Assembly: GCA_001051155.2 (NCBI GenBank)
Contig: JYIP02000012.1
Location: 248,001-312,000 of the forward strand
DNA: 64,000 nt
Source of the DNA: Chrysoporthe austroafricana
Lineage: Eukaryota > Ascomycota > Sordariomycetes > Diaporthales > Cryphonectriaceae
Reading direction: 5' to 3'
Positions 13,601 to 24,465 of this stretch are shown here, piece after piece. Below the pieces are notes generated by a model. That model was not told the DNA's origin. It searched no databases and saw only the letters and a program-made list of their open reading frames with translations. A program made the position numbers and the translations under genes. The first letter of the stretch is position 1. Each line of letters starts with the position of its first letter.

Positions 13601-15485
13601 CGGACCCACCATGGGCATTATGGGAGTACAAGACACAAGCTCCTAGAGCGAGAGCTGGTCCAAACGCCCCCGCAAATACGTCAACAGCAGGATAGATTGC
13701 GAGTGAGCTTCGAGGCTTCGTCGGGCCTGTAGAGCAACTGTAGCTGCACGACCCAACTTGAATTTGCCATGCAGCACCGAAAACCTTTTTTGACATGCTG
13801 TTAGCAAGTCGGATGTCCAGCTGTGGCCTTTGAGAAGCCCGGACGTGGGGGAACCCGCACAAGGCTGCAGGCAACCAGATGAATATGACAGGTCATAGCG
13901 GCAGTTGACTGGGCAGAGCAAGGCGAATGCAACCCTCCTCCTTTTGGGTCAAGCTTCGCGGCCTAGACTAGTTAGCTCCACACCTGGTCGCTTCTCAAAA
14001 GCCCTGACACCATCGAACATGCAGCAGGCCATGAGCGGTGGCCGGCCGTCGCTGAGCAGTTGAGCGTGGACACTCGACGTGACATTGATCGGACGTAAAA
14101 ACTTCCGGTGTACAGGTCACAGACCCCACACGGGACTGTAGGACTAACGGCAGGTTGTTTCACAGGAAGCATTTTCGTTGTCGCTTGACCTCCGAATCAG
14201 CCGGTGTGATGTGGTCGATGCAGATGGCAGCCGGCCTCATCGAAGACCCAAAAAAGCGCAGCCTTTGTGTCACAAAAGCCATCTCGACCAAAGTGTGGAC
14301 AGTAGAAACACATCCTGGGGGTGAGATGTGTTAGGTCAACACAGACGAGGATCGGTGGACGCCGCAGGAGTAATGAAGATGGTGAGGAAGCTGGTGACTA
14401 GGCAAGACCAATGGTCCCAGACTATAGGTCCGCTATTTGAAAGCACAGCTCAGTCCTACCGCGCGATGATGACTGAGCGTTGCACTTGGCGGAATGATCT
14501 CAAGATCACCTAATGTCCCAGCTCAACTGAGTGTTCACTGGCCTAAAAATTGCAGGGGCGCCCGCGGGACCGGGACTGCGACAGTTGACCCAGGCACTCT
14601 GGGGTTGGTTTACCAAGCACTCAGGGGCCCTGCGACACATGAGAGGGTGCGAGCCACCGCAGGCGCCACACCTAAATCCCTTGAAGCCTTCTGTCTCACA
14701 AGTTCCATGTCCATCGACGAAGTGGGTTGTATTGTCCTTGTTTTCGGGGGCTGTCTTCAAGTGGCCGCTTCTGCTCTCATCTGAAGAGTCCGACAATGTG
14801 TTCCATATGAGACATGCAGCCACATGTGTAGCAGTAAGGTTTAGCGACTCGAACCAGATCGCGCAGATGAGAGAGACCGGCAATTACTTGCTCGTGAGCC
14901 ATGAGATGTGCTAACTGAGCCGCTTCGTTCGTCAAACAGCCAGGGTGCATTCCTTGGCTGAAAGCCAAGCAGCCAGTCAGCGGCCGTAATCTCAGACACA
15001 TCGCGCGCAGGAACAACATTAGCCAAGCGCAAGGGTTCTCAAATAAAAGTGAGACTCTAGTCATCCGCCGAGATAGCTTCGAGGTTGGAGTGAAGACTGG
15101 GTGGGAATCAAGTCGAGGGCCCCAGCTTGGTACGCATCTAGGGTTTCTCAAATGTGAAAGAGCAACTTCTCGGTTGAGTGTGTTTGTGATGTCCACCATC
15201 TTTGGGTATCTGCTCGTCTGATACGACATCCAAAGATCACAAGCAGCTCCAGGGTGGACTAGAAGCATATGCCACCTTCGAGCCCGTGATAAGGCAGTGC
15301 TAGTACAACCCCTGCGTAAGTCATCGATCACAAGGTGCTATGAATTGGCTCGGTGGCAGGATGTGTGATCTGAATCAAAAGTCAAAGGAGCGAACTCACT
15401 CGTGGGCGCGTAGATGGCGGGTCGATGCGAGACGCTTAGCGTATTGGAAGAGGAAGGGCACATCGCAGCCGCAACCTGGTGTTTT
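7660..15485. other. Gene-poor region, about 7.8 kb, no gene supported
   Basis: No frame here resembles a known family, none exceeds about 185 codons, and no chain of splice-compatible exons could be built. The first ~400 bases must hold the promoter of the minus-strand regulator. One homopolymer stands out (19 T at 9587-9605). I saw no terminal repeats, no reverse transcriptase or transposase motif, and no strong AT enrichment that would mark a heavily RIP-mutated transposon. Long non-coding RNAs, upstream regulatory DNA or a degraded old element all remain possible. Confidence 0.5.
9587..9605. repeat. Homopolymer tract, 19 T
   Basis: Uninterrupted run of 19 T on the plus strand (A on the minus strand) in the gene-poor region. 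It could be slippage, or a poly(A) remnant of a retroposed transcript lying on the minus strand to its right. I found no flanking target-site duplication to support the latter. Confidence 0.9.
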
Positions 15486-16952
15486 CTATCTTCTCCGCGA
15501 GTCTCTATTACTTCCACCGAGGCCCCTCTCTCGGCGGTCTTGATCTCTCCTCGACTCGTGGCGATCCTTCCGGGGACTCCTGCTTCGGTCGCGTCTTGAA
15601 AAACCCCGATTTTGGTCGCTTCTGGATTCTGGGAGGCGAGACCTCCGAGGGCTCCTGCTTCGATGGCGTCTCAAATGAACTTGGTCTTGGTCAGATCCGA
15701 TCCGATGTCGGGTGAGACCATGAGCTCCTCTAGGCTCGCGCTCTTCATCTCCAATCGTCCTGCCTTTAATCTCCTCGTCGCCGTAGACCATCCGGTAGCG
15801 GTCGCCCTCTTGGGGGATATCATCTTCCTCACGGTACTTACGCCACTTTTCCAGCTCCTTGACACCACCCCAGCCGCCCCTGTTCCCGCTGGAAGCATGT
15901 TTCCGTCTCTTGGTGTTGGTCTCTGTCCTCCATATCTCACTAAGCCGGCTCACGCTCTGGGAGAAATCGACGTGGATGCGCCGGTCGTCAATGAGCACGC
16001 CCTGCATCTTGAAGTATGCGGTCTCACATGCGCCCTTGTCCTCAAATTCGATGAAAGCGTACTGCAGACTGTCGCCCGTCTTGCGATCACGAATAATCTC
16101 ACAGGAGAGGATTTTACCGAAACGACTGAAGATGAGCTCGAGGTCGGAGTCGACGGTGACAGGATTCAGCTTGCAGACGAAGAGGACATTCTCTGGAGGC
16201 TTCACCTCGGCAAATGGTAGGTCGCCCATCATCTCGAGAGTCAGTGCCTGTACGCGGGCCTCCCTCTCGCGCCGGGTCTTTTCTGCAGTCTCAGCGGCCT
16301 CCTCGTCCATCTCCTGACCAAGCTCGCCAGCCTCGCCGTCGGCAATGCGGACGGTGGCGAGCTGGGCTCTGGTGGGGACGGGCGAGGAGCTAGGCTCGTG
16401 CAGGCCGTCGGGGTCGGGATAGGGGTCGTCAAGAACGATAGTGTGTTTGATGCGGACGTCAGCTAGGGGATGGCCCCTGTCGTCGACGATTGCATCGTTG
16501 ATCTTCTCTAAGACGTCAAAACCCTCGACGACCTTGCCAAAAATGGCAGCCTTCCCGTCCAGGTAGTCGGTGTCATCGGCCAGGGTGACGATGAACTGGC
16601 TCGCGGCCAGCCTGGTCTCCCCGCCGTCTGCAGGATTTGGAGTGGTAGCCATACTGACGGTACCGCGTTCAAGATGTTTGAGCTTGGGGTGGAACAAGGC
16701 CGGGAAGGTACGGTCTGCGGGATCCGAGGACAAGAGCCCCCAGACAGAGGAACCACCATCGGACTGTGAGGACAAGGGGCCGAGAGGGTCACCGGTCTGG
16801 AAAGAGAAGTTCTTCTGGACGGAGTGGACGGGGGAAAAGTTGTAGTATTTGAGCTTGCAGAGCTTCAGGAAGTTCTCGCAGAGCCTTGGGGCATAGTCGA
16901 CGAGCAGGTCGATGACGATGTCGCCGGCGCTTGTGTCTAGGAGGACCGACAT
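15486..16952 (-). CDS. Peptidyl-prolyl isomerase-like 4 (cyclophilin + RRM + RS-rich tail)
   Basis: Nuclear cyclophilin of the PPIL4/Cyp6 type, expected to associate with spliceosomal or transcription complexes. Intronless, 488 aa. I start at the ATG at 16952, where [10 protein letters not shown] matches the family N-terminus; the frame's upstream extension uses no ATG. A cyclophilin-like domain spans about residues 1-175 ([27 protein letters not shown]). An RRM spans about 255-332, with RNP2-like NVLFVCKL and RNP1-like LQYAFIEF. The tail from about 340 is charged and Arg/Ser/Asp-rich, ending in SRRR, as in splicing factors. The usual catalytic His-Arg of active cyclophilins is replaced by His-Ser (VHSVQKNF, near residue 43). 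Human PPIL4 also lacks this Arg as I recall it, so isomerase activity may be weak. The next gene downstream on the same strand is unrelated. Confidence 0.95.
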   Translation of the reverse strand: MSVLLDTSAGDIVIDLLVDYAPRLCENFLKLCKLKYYNFSPVHSVQKNFSFQTGDPLGPLSSQSDGGSSVWGLLSSDPADRTFPALFHPKLKHLERGTVSMATTPNPADGGETRLAASQFIVTLADDTDYLDGKAAIFGKVVEGFDVLEKINDAIVDDRGHPLADVRIKHTIVLDDPYPDPDGLHEPSSSPVPTRAQLATVRIADGEAGELGQEMDEEAAETAEKTRREREARVQALTLEMMGDLPFAEVKPPENVLFVCKLNPVTVDSDLELIFSRFGKILSCEIIRDRKTGDSLQYAFIEFEDKGACETAYFKMQGVLIDDRRIHVDFSQSVSRLSEIWRTETNTKRRKHASSGNRGGWGGVKELEKWRKYREEDDIPQEGDRYRMVYGDEEIKGRTIGDEEREPRGAHGLTRHRIGSDQDQVHLRRHRSRSPRRSRLPESRSDQNRGFSRRDRSRSPRKDRHESRRDQDRRERGLGGSNRDSRRR

Positions 16953-17844
16953 GGCGGTGAATGCTGGATGCAATCGTACTCACACTCGCACGCGCGCCAG
17001 CCGCACGACAGCGCTGCCGGTATGTAACGAGGCTGGGCGCGACGGCAGGATGCTGCGCAAGGGAGATAGGCTGAGGAGGTGACCCGTAGATTGCGATGCT
17101 TTTTTAAACGGGGAGGACGCAAAAGATGCGGAGCTGGAGCAGGTAGATGAGTAGCAGTTATCGATGAGCCAGAGCGGAAGACGAAGCAGCAACTGATTTC
17201 GAGGCCCAAGTGTAAGGATCCCGGCGAGGCGTGTCTTGATGACGTCGGGTTTCGGCTGATGTAATAATCCGCATGAAGGCAACACCTTGTCGCTCCCCCA
17301 CCAGCCAGATCAGCCCAGGCCCCTGGGGAACTCTTAGGACGGGCGCCGCCACCGGGGCCCCGGGCAACAAAAGAAAAGAGATAACATCATACTGTACAGA
17401 CAGACCCAGGGGCCAGAAGCAAAAGTAAAATCACTCAAGCCTTGTGAAAAAATCGAGCCAATATTTGATCTATACCTATTGTGTAGCCTCCTACATTTGA
17501 AGAGAAAGACCTCGGTGTAAGTAGTACTCCGTGGACAGCCCTCCCTCTGCATCTTCAAGTGCTATAGAGACAGACAAGCAGGAACTCGACCGAGGCTTTT
17601 CATAGTGATCACAGAGAGATACGACCCAAGGCTGTAAGCAGCATGTATGGCTGCAACTCCAGACGCCCACCCAAGGATAATTCAGGTTCCCATGCTGCCC
17701 TAGCCGAGAACGCCATGCCCAAGACGAACCAACCTTCGAATGCCTTCGTCATGCCACTTCCCAGTGTCCCGTGAACGCCAGATACCGCAATGATGAAACC
17801 CATCGTTCTCGCTGTCCATCTATCACTATCAGTCTCTACACCCG
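16953..17844. other. Intergenic, about 0.9 kb
   Basis: Lies between the start of the PPIL4-type gene and the 3' end of the next minus-strand gene, so it should hold the PPIL4 promoter and the neighbour's terminator. Small frames show no family resemblance. Nothing else was recognised. Confidence 0.5.
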
Positions 17845-18408
17845 TCACTCGGTGGGGCAGCTCCTCCGCCGCCGCCCCACCCGTAGTTCCTTCTCGACCT
17901 CCAGCAGGCGGGTCATGATCCACTGGCGGAGGGCCTGGTCACACCGCACAGTCTCGCAGTTCAGCAGCTCAGTGAGCGACCGCTTGATGCCCTCGTTGAT
18001 AGTAAACAGTCTGGCCTCTTCGCTGGCCACCTCTGCGAGCGTCGCGGGGTCCATCGCCGCTTCCAGCTCCATAGACGCCGCCATCTCTGTGGCCCCGCCT
18101 CGGCGACGGCCCCGTGCGTGGATACGGGGCCGTGGTGCATCGTATTGGGGCATGCTCGCCCGGCGCGCCGCCGAGTCGACTCTCTTGTGTCCAGGCCGGG
18201 TCGGGCTGAGGGCGGGCGATGTCGTGGCATTCGTGGTGGCAGCGGTTGACATGGTGGCGGAGAGCTCATCGAGATGCCGGCGGATAGCTTCGTGCTCCTC
18301 TTGGAGAAGCAAGTATCTCCGTAGGGTGAGCTCGCGGTTGTGCTGGGGCAGGCTATCCCGTAGGCCCGACCCAGAGGCGGCAAGTGTGGGAAATGGCTCT
18401 GTAGACAT
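17845..18408 (-). CDS. Conserved fungal protein of unknown function
   Basis: Single exon, 187 aa, starting at the ATG at 18408 (MSTEPFPTLA); the longer frame upstream lacks conserved character. Two predicted helical segments bracket a Ser/Thr/Arg-rich middle: LRRYLLLQEEHEAIRRHLDE near residues 28-47, and a C-terminal block with DEL-like acidic helix, INEGIKRSLTELLNCETVR, and QWIMTRLLEVEKELR. From memory, this two-block layout (RRYLL-x-QEEHEA and LTELLN-x-E-x-VR ... RLL-x-x-E-x-ELK) recurs in small conserved proteins of Sordariomycetes, but I cannot attach a function. No signal peptide, membrane segment or catalytic motif is visible. The helices suggest protein-protein interaction. Confidence 0.72.
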   Translation of the reverse strand: MSTEPFPTLAASGSGLRDSLPQHNRELTLRRYLLLQEEHEAIRRHLDELSATMSTAATTNATTSPALSPTRPGHKRVDSAARRASMPQYDAPRPRIHARGRRRGGATEMAASMELEAAMDPATLAEVASEEARLFTINEGIKRSLTELLNCETVRCDQALRQWIMTRLLEVEKELRVGRRRRSCPTE

Positions 18409-21400
18409 GATAAGGGCGGCGTTCGGTGTGGACTTGGAGGGCTTGTGATATGGTATTCTTCGGCTCGTCTTCGGCTGTTGCGACGGAATCGGCGGCGGAG
18501 CGCGTATGCTGATCGTCAAGGATCTGTGATGGGCTTTTAAGGCTGTCATCGGGAATCCGGTATTGGACAGTTGTGAGGCCCTGCTCGGAATGTCGCCACG
18601 GGCCGATGGAATGCAGACTGGGGGACAGGCTGATGAGTGATGCGGCCTCGAACTTCAGAAGCGCCGGACCGTCTTGTATCTCGTACCAGAGGTGATCGCG
18701 TCGATGTTGCTTGCTTATGGTGTCCTGAAGGCTGGATATGGAAGACGCAGACGGCGAGAGGAAGAGAGCTCAGAGACGGGTCTCGTGCTGGCCGCGCATG
18801 GACGAGGCCGCAATCTATAAAGGTATGGTGGTGAACCCCTGGATGTGATGTGCCACAGTATGGAAGGCCGAGTGCACCAGTAATTTCCCAGGGGAGATTA
18901 ATACGAATAGCGACCACGGCTTGCAGCCGGCGTCGTCGCGAGATAAGACAGCAATAGGGCAGCAGGCAATCTCAAGCTGGTCGTCTGGGTGTCGTATCGA
19001 GATTGTCTCGGGAGAGGTCCAAATCCCGACCTGGGCTGGGGCCGGAGGAGGCGATGGCGAAATCCAGATATGCCACGGCAGGCCTGCCATAGGAATGAAC
19101 ACTGACAGCTGGCGATGCAGGATGGCGCGCCTGGTCCGCCGGACAAGCTGCGAACAAGGCGGGCACTCCCTTGTCCCTCGTCCCTCTTCCCTGACACGTG
19201 GGGAATGATGGGGATCTCCTCGCGAGCGGTGTGTAAGTCTATCTGTCGCAGATGTTACAGATCACGGTACGAAGCACGCAGTACGGAGGTGGCTCTCGAG
19301 TATGGGCTGAGTATGGACTTCGTCTGGCAGGTCATCCACGTGGTCGCAATAGTCGAGATGGCAGCGGCGTTCTGGACGAGACTGACTCGCTGCCGTGGGG
19401 ACTCCAGTTCCAAAATGGCTTCGTGCGGTATTTATACACCCAGTGTCAATGTTGGCGAGGGGTATCGTGATTGTTGCGTGGTCGCATGCCGGGAGCTGCC
19501 GATATGCTCGATCCGGAACGAGGGGTTCACTCGTTCACCCGCGCTTGGGGGAAAAGAAAAAAAAAGCCACCAGCCGTCATTGGTCAAACATAACCCTTCT
19601 GTGGTGGAGGAGGCGATTAATTTAAGGGAGATTCCTATCATAAATACCTCGCTCCACGTTCCACCTTTCCCTGACCAGCCTGTGACGTCGCCCAGCATCT
19701 CCCGCACGTTTTTGTTTTTCCCTGGCTGTTTCGGAGGGGGGTGCGAGGGGGTCTGCTACCACATAAGTAGGTATCAGTGCTATGGACACTTATGTGCGTG
19801 GTACAGTAACAGCAGTACTCTTATTTCCGGCTGCCGATGGATGCAATTTCTACCTGGTATTTTTGGCTAAGATTTTCTCTCGACTTCCACTTCCGATCAG
19901 GAGGGAGGTGACCACAGTGCATACACGCCTGGGATACGCACCAACCAGCAAGAGAGGCGGACACCGTGAGAGGAGAGAACGTCAACCTACGTCATGTCAC
20001 GACAATCAGGAGAGGACAAAGATGCCGCCCAGGCAGGCTTCCTCAGCCAGGTTGCTGCTAGACGGCACGCAGTGTTGGACAGCGGCTAACCAGGACCAAG
20101 TTATTCGCGGCGCAGGAAACAGCAACTCGGACCTTTACCTCCTGATCCGCGATGGCGATGGCGGTAACCAAGACAGGCCGACTGAGCCCCGCCCAGGCCA
20201 TGTATGGATCGCAAAAGTTAGGCACGTCAAGTGGAACCCTCTTGGTCCTGTTCCTGCGCAAGCCCCGTCCTCTGAGTCGGCCAGTGAGACAATGTTTCCC
20301 CTAAACTGTCAGCCGGATCTACTGTGCTAGTAAACCGCCCGGAGCGAAGGCTGCGGCTTTGGATCCGATCGAGTGCTGATGCCGTCGTCACCGACTCGAT
20401 CGGCACTGAGTTTCGGGATGGATCGCCGCCTAGCTGTGGCCTGTCAGCCTGTCAGCCCGGCGATCATCAGCAGGGGTGGCATTCATCAGTTCTAGAGAAT
20501 TCAGGGGCAGTACTATGTAACAATGGCCCGCGTCAGTCGGAGCAGCAGTCAGCCATGGCAATCCCAATACTGAAACCTTCTCGGGTTCCTGCGTCGCACG
20601 TGCCAGCTATCCACTCATCTAGTCATCATTTGTTGGGTTTGTTGATAGTGGTTGGGTATACGGAGTATACTTACCAAATGACTTGAGGCGGCTGTGGTGA
20701 CATCATCTGTTCCCAGGCACTCGGGTATGCGGGCACGCCTTGCACGCCTGGGTCCTTGGTGTTCCACTAACAGTCCTCCGAGTAGCTGGAAATATGAACT
20801 TCTGACATCCATGCAGTGAGACATCGCAGAGACGACCTCGAACGCAAGCCTCTTAGGCTACCATATGATTACCTAGGCACCTAGGTGGTCTCCAGTGTCA
20901 AGACGCTGTCGGGCATGACGCCACGACCTTGCCGTTGTCCCGACAGGTTGATCTCCAGCCAGTAAACCTTCCTTCGATAGTCGAGTCTTGCTGGGAAGAG
21001 GAAGGGGGAGGTGGAGGTTGGTCTCTCGACCTACGGGTGGATAGTGCCTTGACCTCGAGGTCACCATGCCTGTGCCTTTACCTATGCCTTTGCCTGTGCT
21101 CGTTCCATTCCCTTTCTCATCGTTCCTTTTACCCAGACAAGCGACGATGGGTAGTTGAGCATAGTGCCCGACGGTTGATGTTGGCGATAGTCAGCACCGA
21201 GCTTCGCCTATACCTGGTAGGTTGCTGGGTGTAGACCTCGACCATTTCTGCGCTTAGCCAGTCATATTTCAACTTGGACCTGCTTTTAGACCTTCGTCGA
21301 AGCGGCGAAGCGCCAAAAAAAATGCGATACTGGCTCGCCGACCAGCCGTGGTGCAAAATGCAACGCCTCTCAGCACGTCATTCCAGCCGTTTCGCTATGA

Positions 21401-22361
21401 ATTGCCATGGTCTTCACCACTCCATCACCGCCATGATTGTAATGCATACGTGTCTTAAAGACGAACCAGCTTAGCCTAGTCAACATTTAACTAAAAGTTC
21501 ACGTCTGGCTGCTATCCGGAGGAAATATTGCCATTCATTCTCGGGGATTCTGGGGGTTAAGGACTGCTTCTGCAATAGCGACCCTCAGCAGCGGCGCGAC
21601 TAGTTCAGCCACTGTGCATCAGCACACACGTACTGAAGACTGGTCGAATTTTATCGTGATGATACCAAAAGTCGAGACGCCTCAACCGCCTGTTCTCAAG
21701 TACGTAACATTTGATGGTCTCCTTCAGCCTCGAAGAGAGAGGGAATGGGCTCGACGTGGCATATACGAGTCTCGTGGCTGAGATGAGAAACATTCTCATG
21801 GCCTCATCATTAACCACGTAAGGGATCGTGTCTTATATCATGTCATCAGTCTAAATGAGGCTGGCGGCTAGCCATGTGGTTGCTCATCGTCGCAAGACTT
21901 CTGCTGCGTGCTTATCTAGAGGTAGTCACTGGTTGTGTTCTCTCGCTAACGCTCTGGGCATCAGTTTCTACGCCTCTAAGCAGTCAACGACCGGCTCGGC
22001 GATTCTGATGGAGCTCTTACGGCTAGTAAAGCAGCACGAAAAGACGAAAACTTCCAATTATTAGGACACTTTGCAGCTCCTTGGCATCGACTCGTCTCGT
22101 TGGCTCCTGAAGACATAAGTATGTTTCATTCTGATGTGTTTCTCTGGCCTTGCCCTTGGTACCGCAAGTGCAGATGCTAAGGCAAGTGTTATGAAAATGA
22201 CAAATTCTCTTATATTCTCAATCCTCACAGGAGGAGGACATCTGTCATCATTGTGATCTCGGCGGTGGCCTGACGGTCTCGTAGCAGTATAGTAGTGTTC
22301 CACGTCGGGCTCGTCGTGTTGCTCCTGTGAATGGGAACCATGACGAGAGCATCCATCAGGA

Positions 22362-22661
22362 TTAGAGGCCAAATAGGCTAAACAACTGTATTGATTTATT
22401 AAACAGACTCGCCTTACTGTGTGATCCGGGATGTCCTTGACAGTTGTCCCGGAAAGAGAAGCCAATAACACGCTTAGACACCTCATAGAAGTCAAGAAGC
22501 GAGTCGATAGTCTCGAGGATGTTGGATCTGGAGTACACTACGATCCCTTGCACATCTTGATGGAATACTTGAGTGTCTATCAATGCGCGGATAGATATAA
22601 TTCGAGCCGCCTCGTTATGCACAGCCCAGGGATCTGATCGGCACACGTCGTTACATCTCAT
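22362..22661 (-). other. Possible gene fragment, 99-codon ORF
   Basis: ATG-initiated frame with balanced composition and helix-like stretches (ALIDTQVFHQDV, ILETIDSLLDFYEVSKRV). It reads more like protein than its neighbours, but I recognise no family. Upstream and downstream I found no exon that extends it convincingly. A second minus-strand frame (22061-22495) overlaps it and carries a hydrophobic, signal-like stretch (FVIFITLALASALAVPRA) without a nearby in-frame ATG. It could be a decayed gene, an orphan, or chance. Confidence 0.18.
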
Positions 22662-22770
22662 CGTGCCTTCGATCGACTATAGTACCACGCCGTGATTTTG
22701 TTGAATATTGACAAGGCTCTCAGGCACCCTCTCAGGCACCCTGGCTAGCTAACCTCCAGATCAGCATCGT

Positions 22771-22790
22771 GGTTTCCTAAATAGGAAACC
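22771..22790. promoter_or_regulatory. Perfect 9-bp inverted repeat upstream of a TATA box
   Basis: GGTTTCCTA and its exact reverse complement are separated by AA. The dyad sits about 120 bases upstream of a TATATAAG (22912-22919), a spacing compatible with a dimeric activator or repressor site. No known factor consensus was recognised. Confidence 0.4.
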
Positions 22791-22911
22791 GCCCTGGCCT
22801 CTGAAAGGATAGATTGATGCCCAACGAACTCTATCGGTCCAACGGAAAGGCAAACGGGCCAAGGGAAAGATAAGCGGTCTTTCCAGACCCCTAGGGGGCC
22901 AGAGGGCCCTC

Positions 22912-22919
22912 TATATAAG
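22912..22919 (+). promoter_or_regulatory. TATA box candidate
   Basis: TATATAAG is preceded by a GC-rich dyad-like stretch and followed by a pyrimidine-rich segment. An ATG opens a 61-codon frame at 23055, about 135 bases downstream, a plausible fungal leader length. Confidence 0.4.
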
Positions 22920-23054
22920 GGCGGCTTTCCTCCCTTCCAGATAGTTCAGCCCGTCAAGCTTCAATATATACTCGTTCGTTCCCTGTAAAACAACAGATCT
23001 CAGTCAGAGCAGAAAGTTCTCTCGGGTGTTACAAATTTGGAAGCCTCGCCTAAC

Positions 23055-23240
23055 ATGGAGTTCTCTTTCAGAGGCAAAGTCTCGAATCGACCTGCGCCAG
23101 ATAGTACTACATTGTCTGTCAACAATACTGATATAAGTCCCGAGGCGACTCATGGAAGGAGGGAAGGGAGGAAAAAGAAAAAAAGAAAAAATCAAGGCAG
23201 GATGGAAGTAGGACGTGCGAAACCCATTCATATAGATTGA
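23055..23240 (+). CDS. Candidate small basic protein (61 codons), unproven
   Basis: The ATG at 23055 (MEFSFRGKVS) follows a TATA box by about 135 bases and a leader without an intervening strong start. The product would be 61 aa, ending in a Lys/Arg-rich segment with RRKKKKRK-like character. No family is recognised and there is no signal peptide. It might be the first exon of a longer gene: a good acceptor (TCTCACAG) lies near 23338, followed by an open stretch ending TGA near 23434, but no clear donor pairs with it. Only the promoter-like context argues for it. Confidence 0.25.
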   Translation: MEFSFRGKVSNRPAPDSTTLSVNNTDISPEATHGRREGRKKKKRKNQGRMEVGRAKPIHID

Positions 23241-24465
23241 CAAGCTCGAGACTGTGGACTGCGCAGCTATCCTTCATACTCTTATTGGGGTCTCTTGAGT
23301 TCTTTCAAATTTTACATAGGTGCTGACATTCTCACAGGATCCTGCGTACTGGCGACCTGGAGACAGACAACGCTGTAGAGATGTCGTTTCTCGAAGAAAA
23401 ATTCCCCTTTGCCCAGAAGAGCGAACTGCCGTGAAAACTAATTACCGATGATCTAGACCTATTCCCATCGGCACCGCGCGCGCCTGTACGTGGCTCGGAT
23501 GCTGGCATGAAGAAAGATCATGAGCGCTGGCATACTCAGGGTGTATAGACTGACTTCATTGTGTATACCGTGGTGATAGCATGCAGCATCCGCTGATCCG
23601 TTGAGGAGGTCGCCTGTCACAATAGAATCTCGCCGTGGTTCGGTTGATTGTCTATTCCATGGACAACGGCTATTGTTAACACATCTTCTAGCCGACGTTC
23701 GAGCCCAACTCGAGAGTATTTTCAACACCAAGGAGAGTGTCTGCTCAATGCGCTCTTGCTTTCTTCCTCGAGTTCCTCTCGTAGTGCTCATGCATCCCTT
23801 GAGTGTACACCATTGTGATCAGGACAGCAGCTTGATCCGTTGTTAGAATTGGAGCTGGCCTCTAATTACCTGCCCGGACAGCTATGCTTCACGATGTCCG
23901 ATATCCCAGCGGAGAGATAATGTCCCATCGCCCAAATTAATATTCGGCCAGCTGGAGGCATGTAGGTCGGCCGGGCATCTTTGAGAAATTGACCGCTGCT
24001 TTCGTTTGCGGGTTAAATCACTTGTGCCGTGCCATCTTACCTACCTAGGTACGTAATCATCTACACACAAGACGCGCACGATCGAACCTTTGCGGAGGCG
24101 ACGACTGACCTAGGTGGTGACTGGTGAGTAGATTCCAAGGATGTCTAGTCCGGTTCTGAGACTTCCGGCCATACTTGAGAAATTCAATTTGAAATTTGGT
24201 GGCCGTGTCGTGGATTGAATTACTTGGTCATTCAAGGCGGGGGGAATGTTGCACCGCTTACGCCGTCCTGCAGTGTTGACGACGTGTTTGCGTGGCCTGT
24301 ACTGTAGGGCCTGGTCCAGCGCTGTTAGACCGTGCGTGACTTTGCCCCCGCCAGCACAACACCGCATAAGAATCTGATCCGCCCTTCGCCCTCGACCCCA
24401 GATGTAAATTCAGAGCCCTTAAAATTTCAAGTCGAAGTCACTTGTGTGCAGAGACAATACAAGAC

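Larger units (their letters stand above)
18409..24465. other. Gene-poor region, about 6 kb, weak ORFs only
   Basis: No recognisable gene. The largest frame (19115-19870 +, 251 codons) has no family resemblance and reads like chance open sequence. Short palindromic runs of the TACCTAGGTA type occur (for example around 20874-20884 and 24038-24051), as is frequent in ascomycete intergenic DNA. A tandem CTCTCAGGCACC-like duplication lies at about 22717-22741. The stretch 22771-23240 looks promoter-like and is described separately. The last few hundred bases must contain the promoter of the peptidase gene that starts at 24466. Confidence 0.5.

Noticed and set aside
19115..19870. 251-codon frame on the plus strand
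   Set aside because: No family resemblance, and its first in-frame ATG lies in sequence with other features of non-coding DNA.
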